A stretch of 10,799 nt of DNA, taken from an uncultured delta proteobacterium (GTDB taxonomy: Bacteria > RBG-13-61-14 > DRUE01). Below, piece after piece: positions 1 to 6,845 of the stretch. The position numbers and the translations under genes were made by a program. The notes under the pieces were generated by a model. That model saw only the letters and a program-made list of their open reading frames with translations. It was not told the origin of the DNA and made no database searches. Position 1 is the first letter of the stretch, and each line of letters opens with the position of its first letter. The DNA is taken from the NCBI GenBank assembly GCA_903930515.1, contig CAIYYW010000327.1:1-10799 (forward strand), written 5' to 3'.

Positions 1-749
1 ATGACAGGCGCTACCTGCTTTACAACCCGGTGGTGAAGATGAAGGTAACCAGCCAGGGAGAGGATGTTATCACCCTGCTCTGGGATGTGATCGCGGCCAA
101 GGGTTTTGAAAAAAACACCTACTTCGAGATGGCCGCCCGCGACATCCGCTGCCTGCCGCGGCTGGAGGGGACCGTCCATGTCAACATCGCCCTCATCGTC
201 AAGTTCATGGCCAACTATTTTTTCAACCCGGGCAAGTTCCCGGAAATCGGCAAGATCATGCACACCAATTGCGACGAGTTCCTGTTCAACCAGGGGCCGT
301 CCCGCGGCTTGGGCAAGGTCCAGTTCCACGACTACAATCCGATCTACGGGGAATCCAATATTCCCAATGTCAATATCTTCAAGGAGCAGATCGAGGTCTT
401 CAAACAGTTCCTGGCGGCGGCGACTCCCGATGACGAACAGAAGAAGGACATTGATTTCCTCATGAGCATGGGCGAGATTTTCACCCTGGTCGTCTATGGA
501 CAGCTCATTCTGGAGGAGGCCAGGCTGCAGGAGCTTCCGGCCGACCTGATTGATCAGATCTTCGACTTCATGGTCCGGGACTTTTCCAAGTTTGCGGTCC
601 AACTCTACGGCAAACAGTCGTCCAAACCAAAGCAGATGGAGTTCTTCCTCAAGATGATCCGGAAACCGGCCGGGGATCAGCGGCGCTATGACAATATCTG
701 GACCAACCATGTGTACGCGCTCAAGGACGCTTACATAATGAACGAATGA
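1..749 (+). CDS. Acyl-CoA dehydrogenase, C-terminal part (partial, 5' end outside window)
   Basis: The reading frame is open from the left edge (first complete codon at base 3), so the GTG at 30 is not the real start and the N-terminal flavin-binding domains lie outside the window. About 248 residues are visible. The segment MAARDIRCLPRLEGTVHVN contains an EGT motif (Glu codon at 165-167) that corresponds to the YEGT-type motif carrying the catalytic base in many acyl-CoA dehydrogenases. The enzyme would remove two hydrogens from an acyl-CoA and pass electrons to an electron-transfer flavoprotein in the cytoplasm. About 190 residues follow the EGT motif, far more than the roughly 30 of short-chain family members. 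This suggests an elongated form with an extra helical C-terminal domain, as in FadE5-type enzymes. It ends at TGA 747-749 with no clear terminator. The family call is fairly firm; substrate chain length cannot be read from this part. Confidence 0.82.
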   Translation, partial: DRRYLLYNPVVKMKVTSQGEDVITLLWDVIAAKGFEKNTYFEMAARDIRCLPRLEGTVHVNIALIVKFMANYFFNPGKFPEIGKIMHTNCDEFLFNQGPSRGLGKVQFHDYNPIYGESNIPNVNIFKEQIEVFKQFLAAATPDDEQKKDIDFLMSMGEIFTLVVYGQLILEEARLQELPADLIDQIFDFMVRDFSKFAVQLYGKQSSKPKQMEFFLKMIRKPAGDQRRYDNIWTNHVYALKDAYIMNE

Positions 750-860
750 TCGGGCCCCCTCAGGATCTGTCTCGGAGATGAGGGAGAGCGACCAGGGGAT
801 GGATTTTGAATGTCCTTTCGGGAAGCGGGCTTGAGCCGTCATTGATCGGGGAGGAGAGCG

Positions 861-923
861 ATGGGCATAGTTGATCGGATCAAGGATGAGAGGGGTCAGG
901 AAGCGGATCCAGGGGGACATTGA
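861..923 (+). CDS. Candidate micro-ORF, 20 residues (leader peptide or gene remnant)
   Basis: A purine-rich Shine-Dalgarno stretch (GGGGAGGAG, 848-856) lies four bases before an ATG that opens a 20-residue frame, starting MGIVDRIKDERG and ending at TGA 921-923. The spacing suits translation, and the peptide has a charged, helix-like N-terminal part. It could be a leader peptide, the start of a gene truncated by an old rearrangement, or chance. The peptide matches nothing I recognise. It lies about 115 bases upstream of the GH29 promoter, so it would not share the GH29 transcript if that promoter is used. Confidence 0.2.
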   Translation: MGIVDRIKDERGQEADPGGH

Positions 924-1037
924 TATTTTCCCGCGGCGCGCTGCCCGCGGACGCCGCTCCACCTTGATGACGCCCTGCTGGTTTCAAGGTTTCCTCTGAA
1001 TTATCTATCCGGAAAACCCAATGATATTTCCTGATTA

Positions 1038-1065
1038 TTGACTGGGCGATTCATCGTAATAAAAT
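1038..1065 (+). promoter_or_regulatory. Sigma70-type promoter of the GH29 gene
   Basis: A -35 element TTGACT (1038-1043, 5 of 6 consensus) and a -10 element TAAAAT (1060-1065, 5 of 6) are separated by 16 bases, within an AT-rich island in otherwise GC-rich DNA. Transcription would begin near 1072, leaving a leader of about 37 bases before the ATG at 1109. Confidence 0.6.
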
Positions 1066-1108
1066 TACATAGCGCATTCGCGGAAAAACCAAATTGAAAG
1101 GCACTAAA

Positions 1109-2488
1109 ATGTTGAACCGGAGAGGATTTATCAGCACATTCGGAGTAGCCGGTGCCTCGCTCATGGTCGCGCCGGGCAAGATAGCCGCAATCGGCGGGGA
1201 AGGAACCCTGGTCAGGCCGGGCGCGGAGGCGCTGGCTTGGGCGGATTGCGAGATCGGGGTTCTGATCCACTATGACATCCATGTGTTTGAGCCACAATAC
1301 GAATGGCGCCGGCAATGGGGCTATCACCCGGACCCCAAGATCTTTAATCCCACCCGGTTGGACACCGACCAGTGGATCGAAGCGGTCAAGGATGCCGGCG
1401 CCCAATACGCGATCCTAGTGGCCAAGCATTGCGCCGGGTTCAGCCTCTGGCCCACGGCCGCCCATGATTACAGCGTCAGGAGCACTCCCTGGCGAAACGG
1501 CAAAGGCGACATCGTGGCCGACTTCGTCGCCTCGTGCCGCAAGTATGGCGTCAAGCCCGGGTTCTATTACTCATCTGCGGCCAACGCCTATTTTCTGGTG
1601 GACAATCCCGGGCTGGTGTCCACCCACGACCCCGTGGCCCAGAAGCATTACAACCAGGTCGTGGTTCAGCAGCTAACCGAGCTCTGGTCCAACTACGGCG
1701 AACTGTTTGAAATCTGGTTTGATGGCGGGGTATTGCCTCCAGAGCAGGGCGGGCCGGACCTGATCCCGCTCTTGCACCTCCAACCGAAAGCCATTTATTT
1801 TCAGGGGCCGGCCAAGGCCAGAAACCTCATCCGCTGGTCCGGCAACGAACGCGGCATTGCGCCCGATCCCAACTGGAGCACCGCCAATGCCACCACCAAC
1901 GCCGCCGGCAACATTGAGATCAAAAACCTCCACGGCGACCCGGCAGGCCAAATCTGGTGCCCGGCCGAAGCCGATGTCCCCATCCGCAAATGGGCCTCTT
2001 TCTGCCAAGGATGGTTTTGGAAAAAGGGGCAGGATTCGCGCATCAAGAGCGTTGACCAACTGAAGGAAAAATATCTTATGAGCGTGGGCCGGAACGCCAA
2101 CCTGCTGCTGGGCATGGTGGTTGATGATCGCGGTTTAGTCCCGGATGCGGACCGCAGAATAATGAAAGCCTTTGGAGAGGAAATCAGCCGTGGTTTTGCC
2201 GATCCGATCGCCGAGACCTCCGGGCGGGGCGTTTCTCTGGAGATTGATCTCGGGAAAAAAAGTGAGCCGAGTTATTTCGCGATCATGGAGGATATTTCCC
2301 AGGGCCAGAGAATAAGGAAATATTCGGTGGATGGCTATAACGGCCTTTTCTGGGAGCCGCTGGCCCGGGGCAGTTCGGTGGGCCATAAACGGATACATAA
2401 TGTGATGAATATGCGGATGTCCAGGGTTCGCCTCCACATTGAAGAAGCGGCCGGTGAACCTGTCATCAAGCACTTTGGAGTTTATTGA
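1109..2488 (+). CDS. Tat-exported alpha-L-fucosidase-like glycoside hydrolase (GH29)
   Basis: A 459-residue protein predicted to hydrolyse terminal alpha-L-fucose from glycans by a retaining mechanism, outside the cytoplasm. The N-terminus NRRGFIST followed by a hydrophobic stretch to about residue 26 is a twin-arginine signal. ATG 1109 is chosen over TTG 1094 because GAAAGG (1096-1101) sits at Shine-Dalgarno distance before it and the Tat motif then lies at the very start. Family landmarks: IGVLIHYD (about 49-56, His54), AKHCAGFSLWPT (105-116), KGDIVADF, and EIWFDGG with the probable nucleophile Asp205. The motif IRWSGNERG gives Glu247 as the likely acid/base by analogy with the GH29-B group, and WCPAEADV (283-290) and SVGRNANLLLG (325-335) also fit. 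Residues from about 375 form a beta-rich discoidin-like tail. The usual KHHDGF motif reads KHCAGF, a variant I believe is shared by a subgroup, so exact specificity is uncertain. It has its own promoter, and its 3' end is duplicated as a relic near 6848. Confidence 0.88.
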   Translation: MLNRRGFISTFGVAGASLMVAPGKIAAIGGEGTLVRPGAEALAWADCEIGVLIHYDIHVFEPQYEWRRQWGYHPDPKIFNPTRLDTDQWIEAVKDAGAQYAILVAKHCAGFSLWPTAAHDYSVRSTPWRNGKGDIVADFVASCRKYGVKPGFYYSSAANAYFLVDNPGLVSTHDPVAQKHYNQVVVQQLTELWSNYGELFEIWFDGGVLPPEQGGPDLIPLLHLQPKAIYFQGPAKARNLIRWSGNERGIAPDPNWSTANATTNAAGNIEIKNLHGDPAGQIWCPAEADVPIRKWASFCQGWFWKKGQDSRIKSVDQLKEKYLMSVGRNANLLLGMVVDDRGLVPDADRRIMKAFGEEISRGFADPIAETSGRGVSLEIDLGKKSEPSYFAIMEDISQGQRIRKYSVDGYNGLFWEPLARGSSVGHKRIHNVMNMRMSRVRLHIEEAAGEPVIKHFGVY

Positions 2489-2492
2489 CTTT
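2427..2492 (+). repeat. 3' end of GH29 gene, intact copy of a dispersed direct repeat
   Basis: These 66 bases, covering the last 19 codons, the stop and a few bases beyond, recur in direct orientation at 6846-6911 with 62 of 66 positions identical and no gaps. Similarity stops abruptly on both sides. Confidence 0.85.
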
Positions 2493-2536
2493 GACGCGTT
2501 CAGAACCGAGGCGCCCGTAGATAGATGGCGCGGTCC

Positions 2537-2573
2537 ATGCCTTTTCCGCCCTAGCCGAGCGCGGGCATTTTTT
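2537..2573 (+). terminator. Weak candidate intrinsic terminator after GH29
   Basis: ATGCC (2537-2541) can pair with GGCAT (2564-2568), with a short inner CGC/GCG pairing (2547-2549 with 2559-2561), and a run of six T (2568-2573) follows directly. The stem is short and interrupted, so this is tentative, but it lies 50-85 bases after a stop codon and before an independent promoter. Confidence 0.3.
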
Positions 2574-2732
2574 AAAGCAGAAAAAACGATCGGACCGATG
2601 ATGGTCTTTCTCACATTTCCGGGTCTCTTTACAAATTATGTACAGAGCGATAAATTATTCACAGGGGCGCTACAGGGGTTTTTTAAAGGGGCTTGTAAGT
2701 GTTTGGGAGGGCGGCTTGCCGCATAATTACGG

Positions 2733-2761
2733 TTGACATCTTGATGGAACTTTGCTAAACT
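2733..2761 (+). promoter_or_regulatory. Sigma70-type promoter of the phosphodiesterase gene
   Basis: A perfect -35 TTGACA (2733-2738) is followed after exactly 17 bases by TAAACT (2756-2761, 4 of 6), and TGC just before it (2753-2755) gives an extended -10. The start would fall near 2768, about 22 bases before the ATG at 2790, so the transcript has a very short leader. Confidence 0.7.
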
Positions 2762-2789
2762 GGCCGCAAAAACGGGGGTGGGAAAGAAT

Positions 2790-4796
2790 ATGAAAAACAG
2801 GTTGGGATTGGTCGCGGTCCTGGTCGCGGCGGTAATGTTCGCGCATCCCGCAAGCAGCCAGAATGTGCTCAAGAAAATGCAGGCCAGGAAAGAATTGGTC
2901 AAGACCATGCCGGAAACAGCATTGATCTCCGCTTCCAGCGCCAAGGGCTCTCCCGCATTCCATCAACATCTTGTGAGGGCCGGGGCAGCCACGACTTACC
3001 TGCTCCGGTTGTCCAACGCCGAGGCGCAGGAGGTCACCATTGACCTGGCCCTCTCGGGATTGTCCGCGGGCTGGGGCGCCAAACTGGAGAAGACCAGTCT
3101 CAAGCTCGGCGCGGGCCAGACCGCATATGTCAGGCTTGATCTGTCAGCCCCGGCCAAGTCCGCGGCCGGGAGCAGCGGCACAATAACGGTCAAAGCCATG
3201 ACTTCTTCCGGCAATTCCGGAGAGGTGGTCCTGCAGGCCGAGGTCACGGACAAGCACAAAATATACTATGTATCTATAGATTCTTTCGGCCCGGAATACC
3301 TGGCGCTGAACTCCAAGGGCAATGGCCTCGGCAGGGAAGGCGACTGGCTGACGCCCAATGTCCACAAGCTGATTGACGAAGGGGCTTTTTTCCCGGGACA
3401 TCGCGCCCACCTGGTCGCGGCCACGGACATGAACCACGCGGCCTACTTGAGCGGCGCGTATCCCGGCCGGCTCGGGATCTACAGCGTGAACATTTTCCTT
3501 TTCGGGTTTGACGAAAAAGGCACCCCGGTGCTCAAGGCCACCCCCGTGGACCTGATGTATTACGGCAAGGACGGCAAGTCGGTGACGAATATCTTCAATG
3601 TGGTCAAGGACCCCGCGTTCGGCGGCAACCCTCACGCGTTCACCGCGTATGTCTCGGGCAAGAACTGGGTGCCCCAGCATTACCTGAACCCGGTTTTCGG
3701 TCTGGACCGGATCGCCACCGTGAGCAACTTCCCGGAGTATGTCGCGCCGGCCGCGGACGCCGGAACGGTCGGCGGCCAGGTCAAGCAGACGCTTTCCATC
3801 CAGCTCCACAAGTTCCGCGACAACCAGGCCTTCCTGTGGGAAGACCCCTATGCCATGGACCAGGCCATCGAAGTGATCAACAACGAAGACCCGGATGTGT
3901 GCTACATCCTGCTGGGCGCGACCGACGCAGCCGGTCATCTCTACGGCGCGGCCTGGGACTTGGACGAGTGGAACACCAAGGGCACGCCCGACGACCTCTC
4001 CGATGATGTTTCCAGGGTGAACCGCAGGGGCAACCGGCTCGGCCAGGTCAACACGGTCAGGACCGCGGACAAGCAGCTTGGCAGGTTCATAGCTTTCCTC
4101 AAAGAACGCGGGACCTACGACGACTCTTACATCGTGCTGGAGTCCGACCACAACATGGAGACGAATTTCTTCGCGGGCGCCAAACTGGAAGAGATCATGG
4201 GCAAGGCCGGGTACTCGCAGAAAAAAGACTATTTTGTTTTCACAGTCAGCCAGATCGGAGCGCTCTTCGCGCGGCCCGGCAACCACGCCCCGCAGATGAT
4301 CCCGGACCTGGAAAAGGCGCTCGAGAGCTACCGCATGAAGAACCCGCTGACCGGCGTGATGGAATGTCCGCTGGTGGCGTTTGACCGCGAGGAAATGAAG
4401 ACCGGGATCGATAAGGCCACGGGCGAAAGGTTCTCCCCGCCCGGAGAGCTTTACAGCGAGTTCTATATTGAGAACCCCAAGACCGGTGGGCTGTCGTGGC
4501 CGGACATCATGCTCTTTGCCAAAAAGAATTACCAGTTCCCGCTTTACGGAGTGGGGCTTGCCTCCGTGGGCCTGGGCAAGCTCAATATCCCCCTGCCCAA
4601 GATCAACATCTTCGTGGGTGGGCACGGAGGCCAGAGCACCCAGAACGCGCTCCTATCCATTCGCGGACCCGGAATTCCCGGCCACCAGTCGCTCGATTAT
4701 CCGTCCTATTCCTCCGATGTCGCGCCGACGCTGTATACGCTTGAGGGTTACAAGGCCCCGGACAGCGTGCAGGGTAGGGTGCTGCCGGTGCACTAG
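2790..4796 (+). CDS. Secreted phosphodiesterase/phosphatase, alkaline phosphatase superfamily (NPP-like), with NEW3-like N-terminal domain
   Basis: A 668-residue exported metal-dependent hydrolase. ATG 2790 is preferred over GTG 2778 because it opens a clean Sec signal: MKNRLGL, a hydrophobic core to about residue 17, then AHPASS. Residues about 55-152 form a beta-sandwich resembling the NPCBM-associated NEW3 domain (SGLSAGWGAKLE, LKLGAGQTAYVRLDLSAP). The catalytic domain follows with the full two-zinc set of nucleotide pyrophosphatase/phosphodiesterase enzymes in order: Asp164 (VSIDSFG), nucleophile Thr212 (ATDMNH), Asp379 and His383 (GATDAAGH), Asp453 and His454 (ESDHNM) and His612 (GGHGG). 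It should therefore be active on a phosphate ester or diester in the periplasm or outside. A large segment between the Asp453/His454 pair and His612 is specific to this protein and may shape the substrate pocket. It has its own promoter and no close partner gene. The substrate (nucleotide, lipid head group or other) is unknown; a phosphatase or phosphonate-monoester-type role is also possible. Confidence 0.85.
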   Translation: MKNRLGLVAVLVAAVMFAHPASSQNVLKKMQARKELVKTMPETALISASSAKGSPAFHQHLVRAGAATTYLLRLSNAEAQEVTIDLALSGLSAGWGAKLEKTSLKLGAGQTAYVRLDLSAPAKSAAGSSGTITVKAMTSSGNSGEVVLQAEVTDKHKIYYVSIDSFGPEYLALNSKGNGLGREGDWLTPNVHKLIDEGAFFPGHRAHLVAATDMNHAAYLSGAYPGRLGIYSVNIFLFGFDEKGTPVLKATPVDLMYYGKDGKSVTNIFNVVKDPAFGGNPHAFTAYVSGKNWVPQHYLNPVFGLDRIATVSNFPEYVAPAADAGTVGGQVKQTLSIQLHKFRDNQAFLWEDPYAMDQAIEVINNEDPDVCYILLGATDAAGHLYGAAWDLDEWNTKGTPDDLSDDVSRVNRRGNRLGQVNTVRTADKQLGRFIAFLKERGTYDDSYIVLESDHNMETNFFAGAKLEEIMGKAGYSQKKDYFVFTVSQIGALFARPGNHAPQMIPDLEKALESYRMKNPLTGVMECPLVAFDREEMKTGIDKATGERFSPPGELYSEFYIENPKTGGLSWPDIMLFAKKNYQFPLYGVGLASVGLGKLNIPLPKINIFVGGHGGQSTQNALLSIRGPGIPGHQSLDYPSYSSDVAPTLYTLEGYKAPDSVQGRVLPVH

Positions 4797-4842
4797 CCCG
4801 GCATTAAGGAGTTCGTTGCCAATTTGGAAGTGCATCTGGCTG

Positions 4843-4932
4843 ATGCCGGAAGCCCCTAAAGGCGGGAAGAAAATCAACGAAAATGGGGGAATAAGCATTG
4901 AGTGCCCCGATTACGATTACCCCTATGAGTGA
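4843..4932 (+). CDS. Candidate small ORF, 29 residues
   Basis: An ATG at 4843 opens 29 codons reading MPEAPKGGKKIN, then an acidic, tyrosine- and proline-rich end (CPDYDYPYE), stop at 4930-4932. It fills the gap before the crotonase gene. No good ribosome site lies just upstream; AAGGAG at 4806-4811 is too far away. The biased composition (Lys/Gly-rich then Asp/Tyr/Pro-rich) looks more protein-like than the surrounding shadow frames, but nothing identifies it. It may simply be an untranslated leader. Confidence 0.22.
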   Translation: MPEAPKGGKKINENGGISIECPDYDYPYE

Positions 4933-4953
4933 AGTAATTAACGGCAGAATATC

Positions 4954-4961
4954 TAAGGAGG
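4954..4961 (+). promoter_or_regulatory. Strong Shine-Dalgarno site of the crotonase gene
   Basis: TAAGGAGG is the full complement of the 16S rRNA 3' end, followed by GGGAG and the ATG at 4973. This fixes the crotonase start and suggests efficient translation of the two-gene operon. No clear -10/-35 pair was found between 4797 and 4953. Confidence 0.75.
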
Positions 4962-4972
4962 GGAGACGATAA

Positions 4973-5950
4973 ATGACCGAACAGATTAAAGTTACACGAG
5001 CCGGCGCGGTGGAGACGATCGCCTTTTACAATCCGCCCAAGAATTTCATCACCCATCGGATGCTCCAGGAGCTGTATGCCGAACTCCTCCGGGTGCGGCA
5101 GGACCCGGAGGTGCGGGCGCTGATACTGACCGGCGGCCTGCCCGACTCTTTCCTCACCCATTACGAGGTGGCGGAACTCATTGAATACGCCCGTCTCGCT
5201 CCCAAGCCCCCGGCGCGCTGGAACGACCTGGCGGCGCGGCTCATTTCCCGGTTGATTGCCCTGGCGCACCGGCATCCGGTCCTGGACCGCATTCTGATCG
5301 GGGGCTTTGCGCGCCGCAGCCCGGGCGAGCAGGGCATCTATTATTGGGCCCGGTGCCTGGACCTTCTCGACACCCTGCCCAAGCCGACCATCGCGGCCAT
5401 TAACGGCCTCTCCCTCGGCGGCGGGTGCGAAGTCGCCCTCTGCTGCGATTTCCGCTTTATGGCCCGGGGACCGCATTACCGGATCGGGCTGCCCGAAATC
5501 CTGGTCGGGATCATCCCCGGCGGCACCGGGACCCCCTTGCGCCTGCCCCGGGTGGTGGGCGAGGCCAAGGCCCTTGAGATACTGCTGACCGGAAAGCTCT
5601 ACACCCCGGAAGAGGCCCAGGCCATGGGTTTGATCAATGAAGCAATGGAGCCGGACCAATTCATGCCCCGGGTCATGGAGCTGGCGCAAACGCTCGCCCG
5701 GCGCGCCCCGCTGGCAATGGCCGCGGCCAAGCGGGACATCCGGGAGGGCAGTCGGCTGTCTTATCCCCAGGGCCGGGCCGTGGACCTGGCCGCGGTCGGT
5801 GTCACCATGGCCTCAGCGGACGCCGTTACCGGAATGAGCCAATATGTGAATGACCTGGTCGCCAAATACGACGCTCTCGATCTACCCCGCATGCTCCGGG
5901 ACGCCGAAGAGCTCGCGGCCGGCCGCCTGGTACAGTATCAGGGCAAATAA
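4973..5950 (+). CDS. Enoyl-CoA hydratase/isomerase family protein (crotonase), long form
   Basis: A 325-residue cytoplasmic crotonase-fold protein expected to act on a CoA thioester, most simply hydrating a 2-enoyl-CoA. IAAINGLSLGGGCEVALCCD (139-158) holds the second oxyanion glycine (Gly150) and Glu153; GLPEILVGIIPG (172-183) holds Glu175. These match the two catalytic glutamates of rat mitochondrial enoyl-CoA hydratase (Glu144, Glu164), so hydratase chemistry is plausible. Two features are odd. The usual FxAGxD turn at the first oxyanion site reads FLTHYEVAEL (60-69). The stretch between that site and Gly150 is about 86 residues, against about 43 in the rat enzyme, which makes the protein longer than the usual 260 or so. 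The inserted part is Arg/Leu/Ala-rich and probably helical. The start is fixed by the strong ribosome site at 4954-4961. The stop TAA shares one base with the next gene's ATG (TAATG), so the SDR is probably translationally coupled. The exact reaction is not determined. Confidence 0.85.
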   Translation: MTEQIKVTRAGAVETIAFYNPPKNFITHRMLQELYAELLRVRQDPEVRALILTGGLPDSFLTHYEVAELIEYARLAPKPPARWNDLAARLISRLIALAHRHPVLDRILIGGFARRSPGEQGIYYWARCLDLLDTLPKPTIAAINGLSLGGGCEVALCCDFRFMARGPHYRIGLPEILVGIIPGGTGTPLRLPRVVGEAKALEILLTGKLYTPEEAQAMGLINEAMEPDQFMPRVMELAQTLARRAPLAMAAAKRDIREGSRLSYPQGRAVDLAAVGVTMASADAVTGMSQYVNDLVAKYDALDLPRMLRDAEELAAGRLVQYQGK

Positions 5951-6798
5951 TGAAGCATTTAGCCGACAAAGTGGCTGCGATTACCGGCGCCGGCTCGGGC
6001 CTCGGCCGGAGCCTGGCCCTGGTCCTGGCGGACGAGGGATGTCATCTGGCCCTTGCGGACATAAACCTCCAGGGACTCCAGGAAACCGCGAGACTTCTGG
6101 AGGGTAAACCGATCAAGACCAGTTCGCAACAGTTGGATGTGGCCGATCGGGAACAAGTCTATGCCTGGGCGGACGCAACGGTCCGGGAGCACGGCGCGGT
6201 GGATCTGATTATCAATAATGCCGGCGTGGCGGTGTTTGAAAAGCTGGAAAAACTGAGTTATGAAGATTTTGAGTGGGTTTTCAATGTCAATTTCTGGGGC
6301 GTGGTTTATGGGACAAGGGCCTTTCTACCTTATTTGAAGCAGCGGCCGGAAGGCCACATTGTCAACATTTCCAGCATCAATGGGATGGTCCCATTCCCTG
6401 ATAATGGCCCGTATAATGTGGCCAAGTTCGCGTTGCGAGGGTTTAATCTGACCCTGGTCCAGGAAATGAGGGGCACGCCCGTCCATGTGACCTCTGTGCA
6501 TCCCGGCGGCATCCAAACCAACATCGTCCGCAACGCCCGCTTCCGAAAGCCGGCGGACCGGGAAATCAATCAGAACGATCTGGTGGAAGTCTTCGCCTCT
6601 ATCGCAAAAACCACCCCCGACCAGGCCGCTCGAAAAATAGTCAAGGGCATCAAAAAAAACCGGGAGAGACTTCTGGTCGGTCTGGACGCGAAGTTCATTG
6701 ATGCCATGTCCCGGCTTGCCCCTTTAACCACCCTCAAGATTACCGCGATCATCCACGAGTTCCTGTTGGCCCGAAAAGCCGGCCAGAAAAAAGGATAA
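5950..6798 (+). CDS. Short-chain dehydrogenase/reductase (classical SDR)
   Basis: A 282-residue cytoplasmic NAD(P)-dependent oxidoreductase with a Rossmann fold. Visible landmarks are the cofactor motif TGAGSGLG (12-19), Asp37 at the end of the second beta strand (suggesting NAD rather than NADP), NNAG (89-92), and the active site Ser141/Ser142, Tyr155 and Lys159 (YNVAK). HPGGIQTNI (184-192) is the usual segment after the active site. The C-terminal part (RLLVGLDAKFIDAMSRLAP) resembles a tail found in SDRs associated with lipid metabolism. The start codon overlaps the stop of the crotonase by one base and has no strong ribosome site of its own, so expression probably depends on that gene. A 3-hydroxyacyl-CoA or secondary-alcohol dehydrogenase step next to the crotonase is plausible but inferred only from position. 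No clear terminator follows. Confidence 0.9.
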   Translation: MKHLADKVAAITGAGSGLGRSLALVLADEGCHLALADINLQGLQETARLLEGKPIKTSSQQLDVADREQVYAWADATVREHGAVDLIINNAGVAVFEKLEKLSYEDFEWVFNVNFWGVVYGTRAFLPYLKQRPEGHIVNISSINGMVPFPDNGPYNVAKFALRGFNLTLVQEMRGTPVHVTSVHPGGIQTNIVRNARFRKPADREINQNDLVEVFASIAKTTPDQAARKIVKGIKKNRERLLVGLDAKFIDAMSRLAPLTTLKITAIIHEFLLARKAGQKKG

Positions 6799-6845
6799 GT
6801 TCCGAAACCACTAAGGCCTCCCCCTCCTGCATCCCTGAAGACTAT

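Larger units (their letters stand above)
750..1108. other. Intergenic region between acyl-CoA dehydrogenase and GH29 gene
   Basis: About 360 bases without a convincing gene. It holds a micro-ORF with a good ribosome site (861-923), a perfect 13-base inverted repeat inside that ORF (871-883), a small GC-rich hairpin made of two CCGCGG copies (931-936 and 945-950) with no T-run after it, and a good promoter close to the GH29 gene (1038-1065). The stretch 924-1020 shows nothing else I can name. Confidence 0.6.
2489..2789. other. Intergenic region with candidate terminator and promoter
   Basis: About 300 bases between the GH29 stop and the phosphodiesterase start. It carries a weak terminator-like hairpin with a T-run (2537-2573), an AT-rich stretch with three G4 blocks (2661-2691) and a strong promoter (2733-2761). 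A 95-residue open frame at 2439-2726 overlaps the GH29 end and has no family-like sequence, so I do not call it as a gene. Confidence 0.55.

Noticed and set aside
747-878. Three TGATCGG copies (747, 843, 872) as an operator array
   Set aside because: Spacing is irregular (96 and 29 bases) and one copy overlaps a stop codon, so chance is the simpler explanation.
931-950. Hairpin from two CCGCGG copies
   Set aside because: The stem is only six bases, in GC-rich DNA where such pairs are common, and no T-run follows. It is too weak to call as a terminator.
3144-4625. 493-codon open frame on the minus strand
   Set aside because: It lies wholly antisense to the phosphodiesterase, whose catalytic motifs are all intact. 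Its composition (Arg/Val/Gly/His-rich) is typical of the reverse frame of GC-rich DNA.
4798-4849. CCGGCAT / ATGCCGG pairing after the phosphodiesterase as a terminator
   Set aside because: The 7-base arms are separated by 38 bases and no T-run follows, so it does not look like an intrinsic terminator.
4468-4932. 154-codon plus-strand frame running off the end of the phosphodiesterase
   Set aside because: Most of it overlaps the phosphodiesterase in another frame and reads as Arg/Pro/Ser-rich shadow sequence. Only the last 29 codons, outside the gene, were kept as a tentative small ORF.
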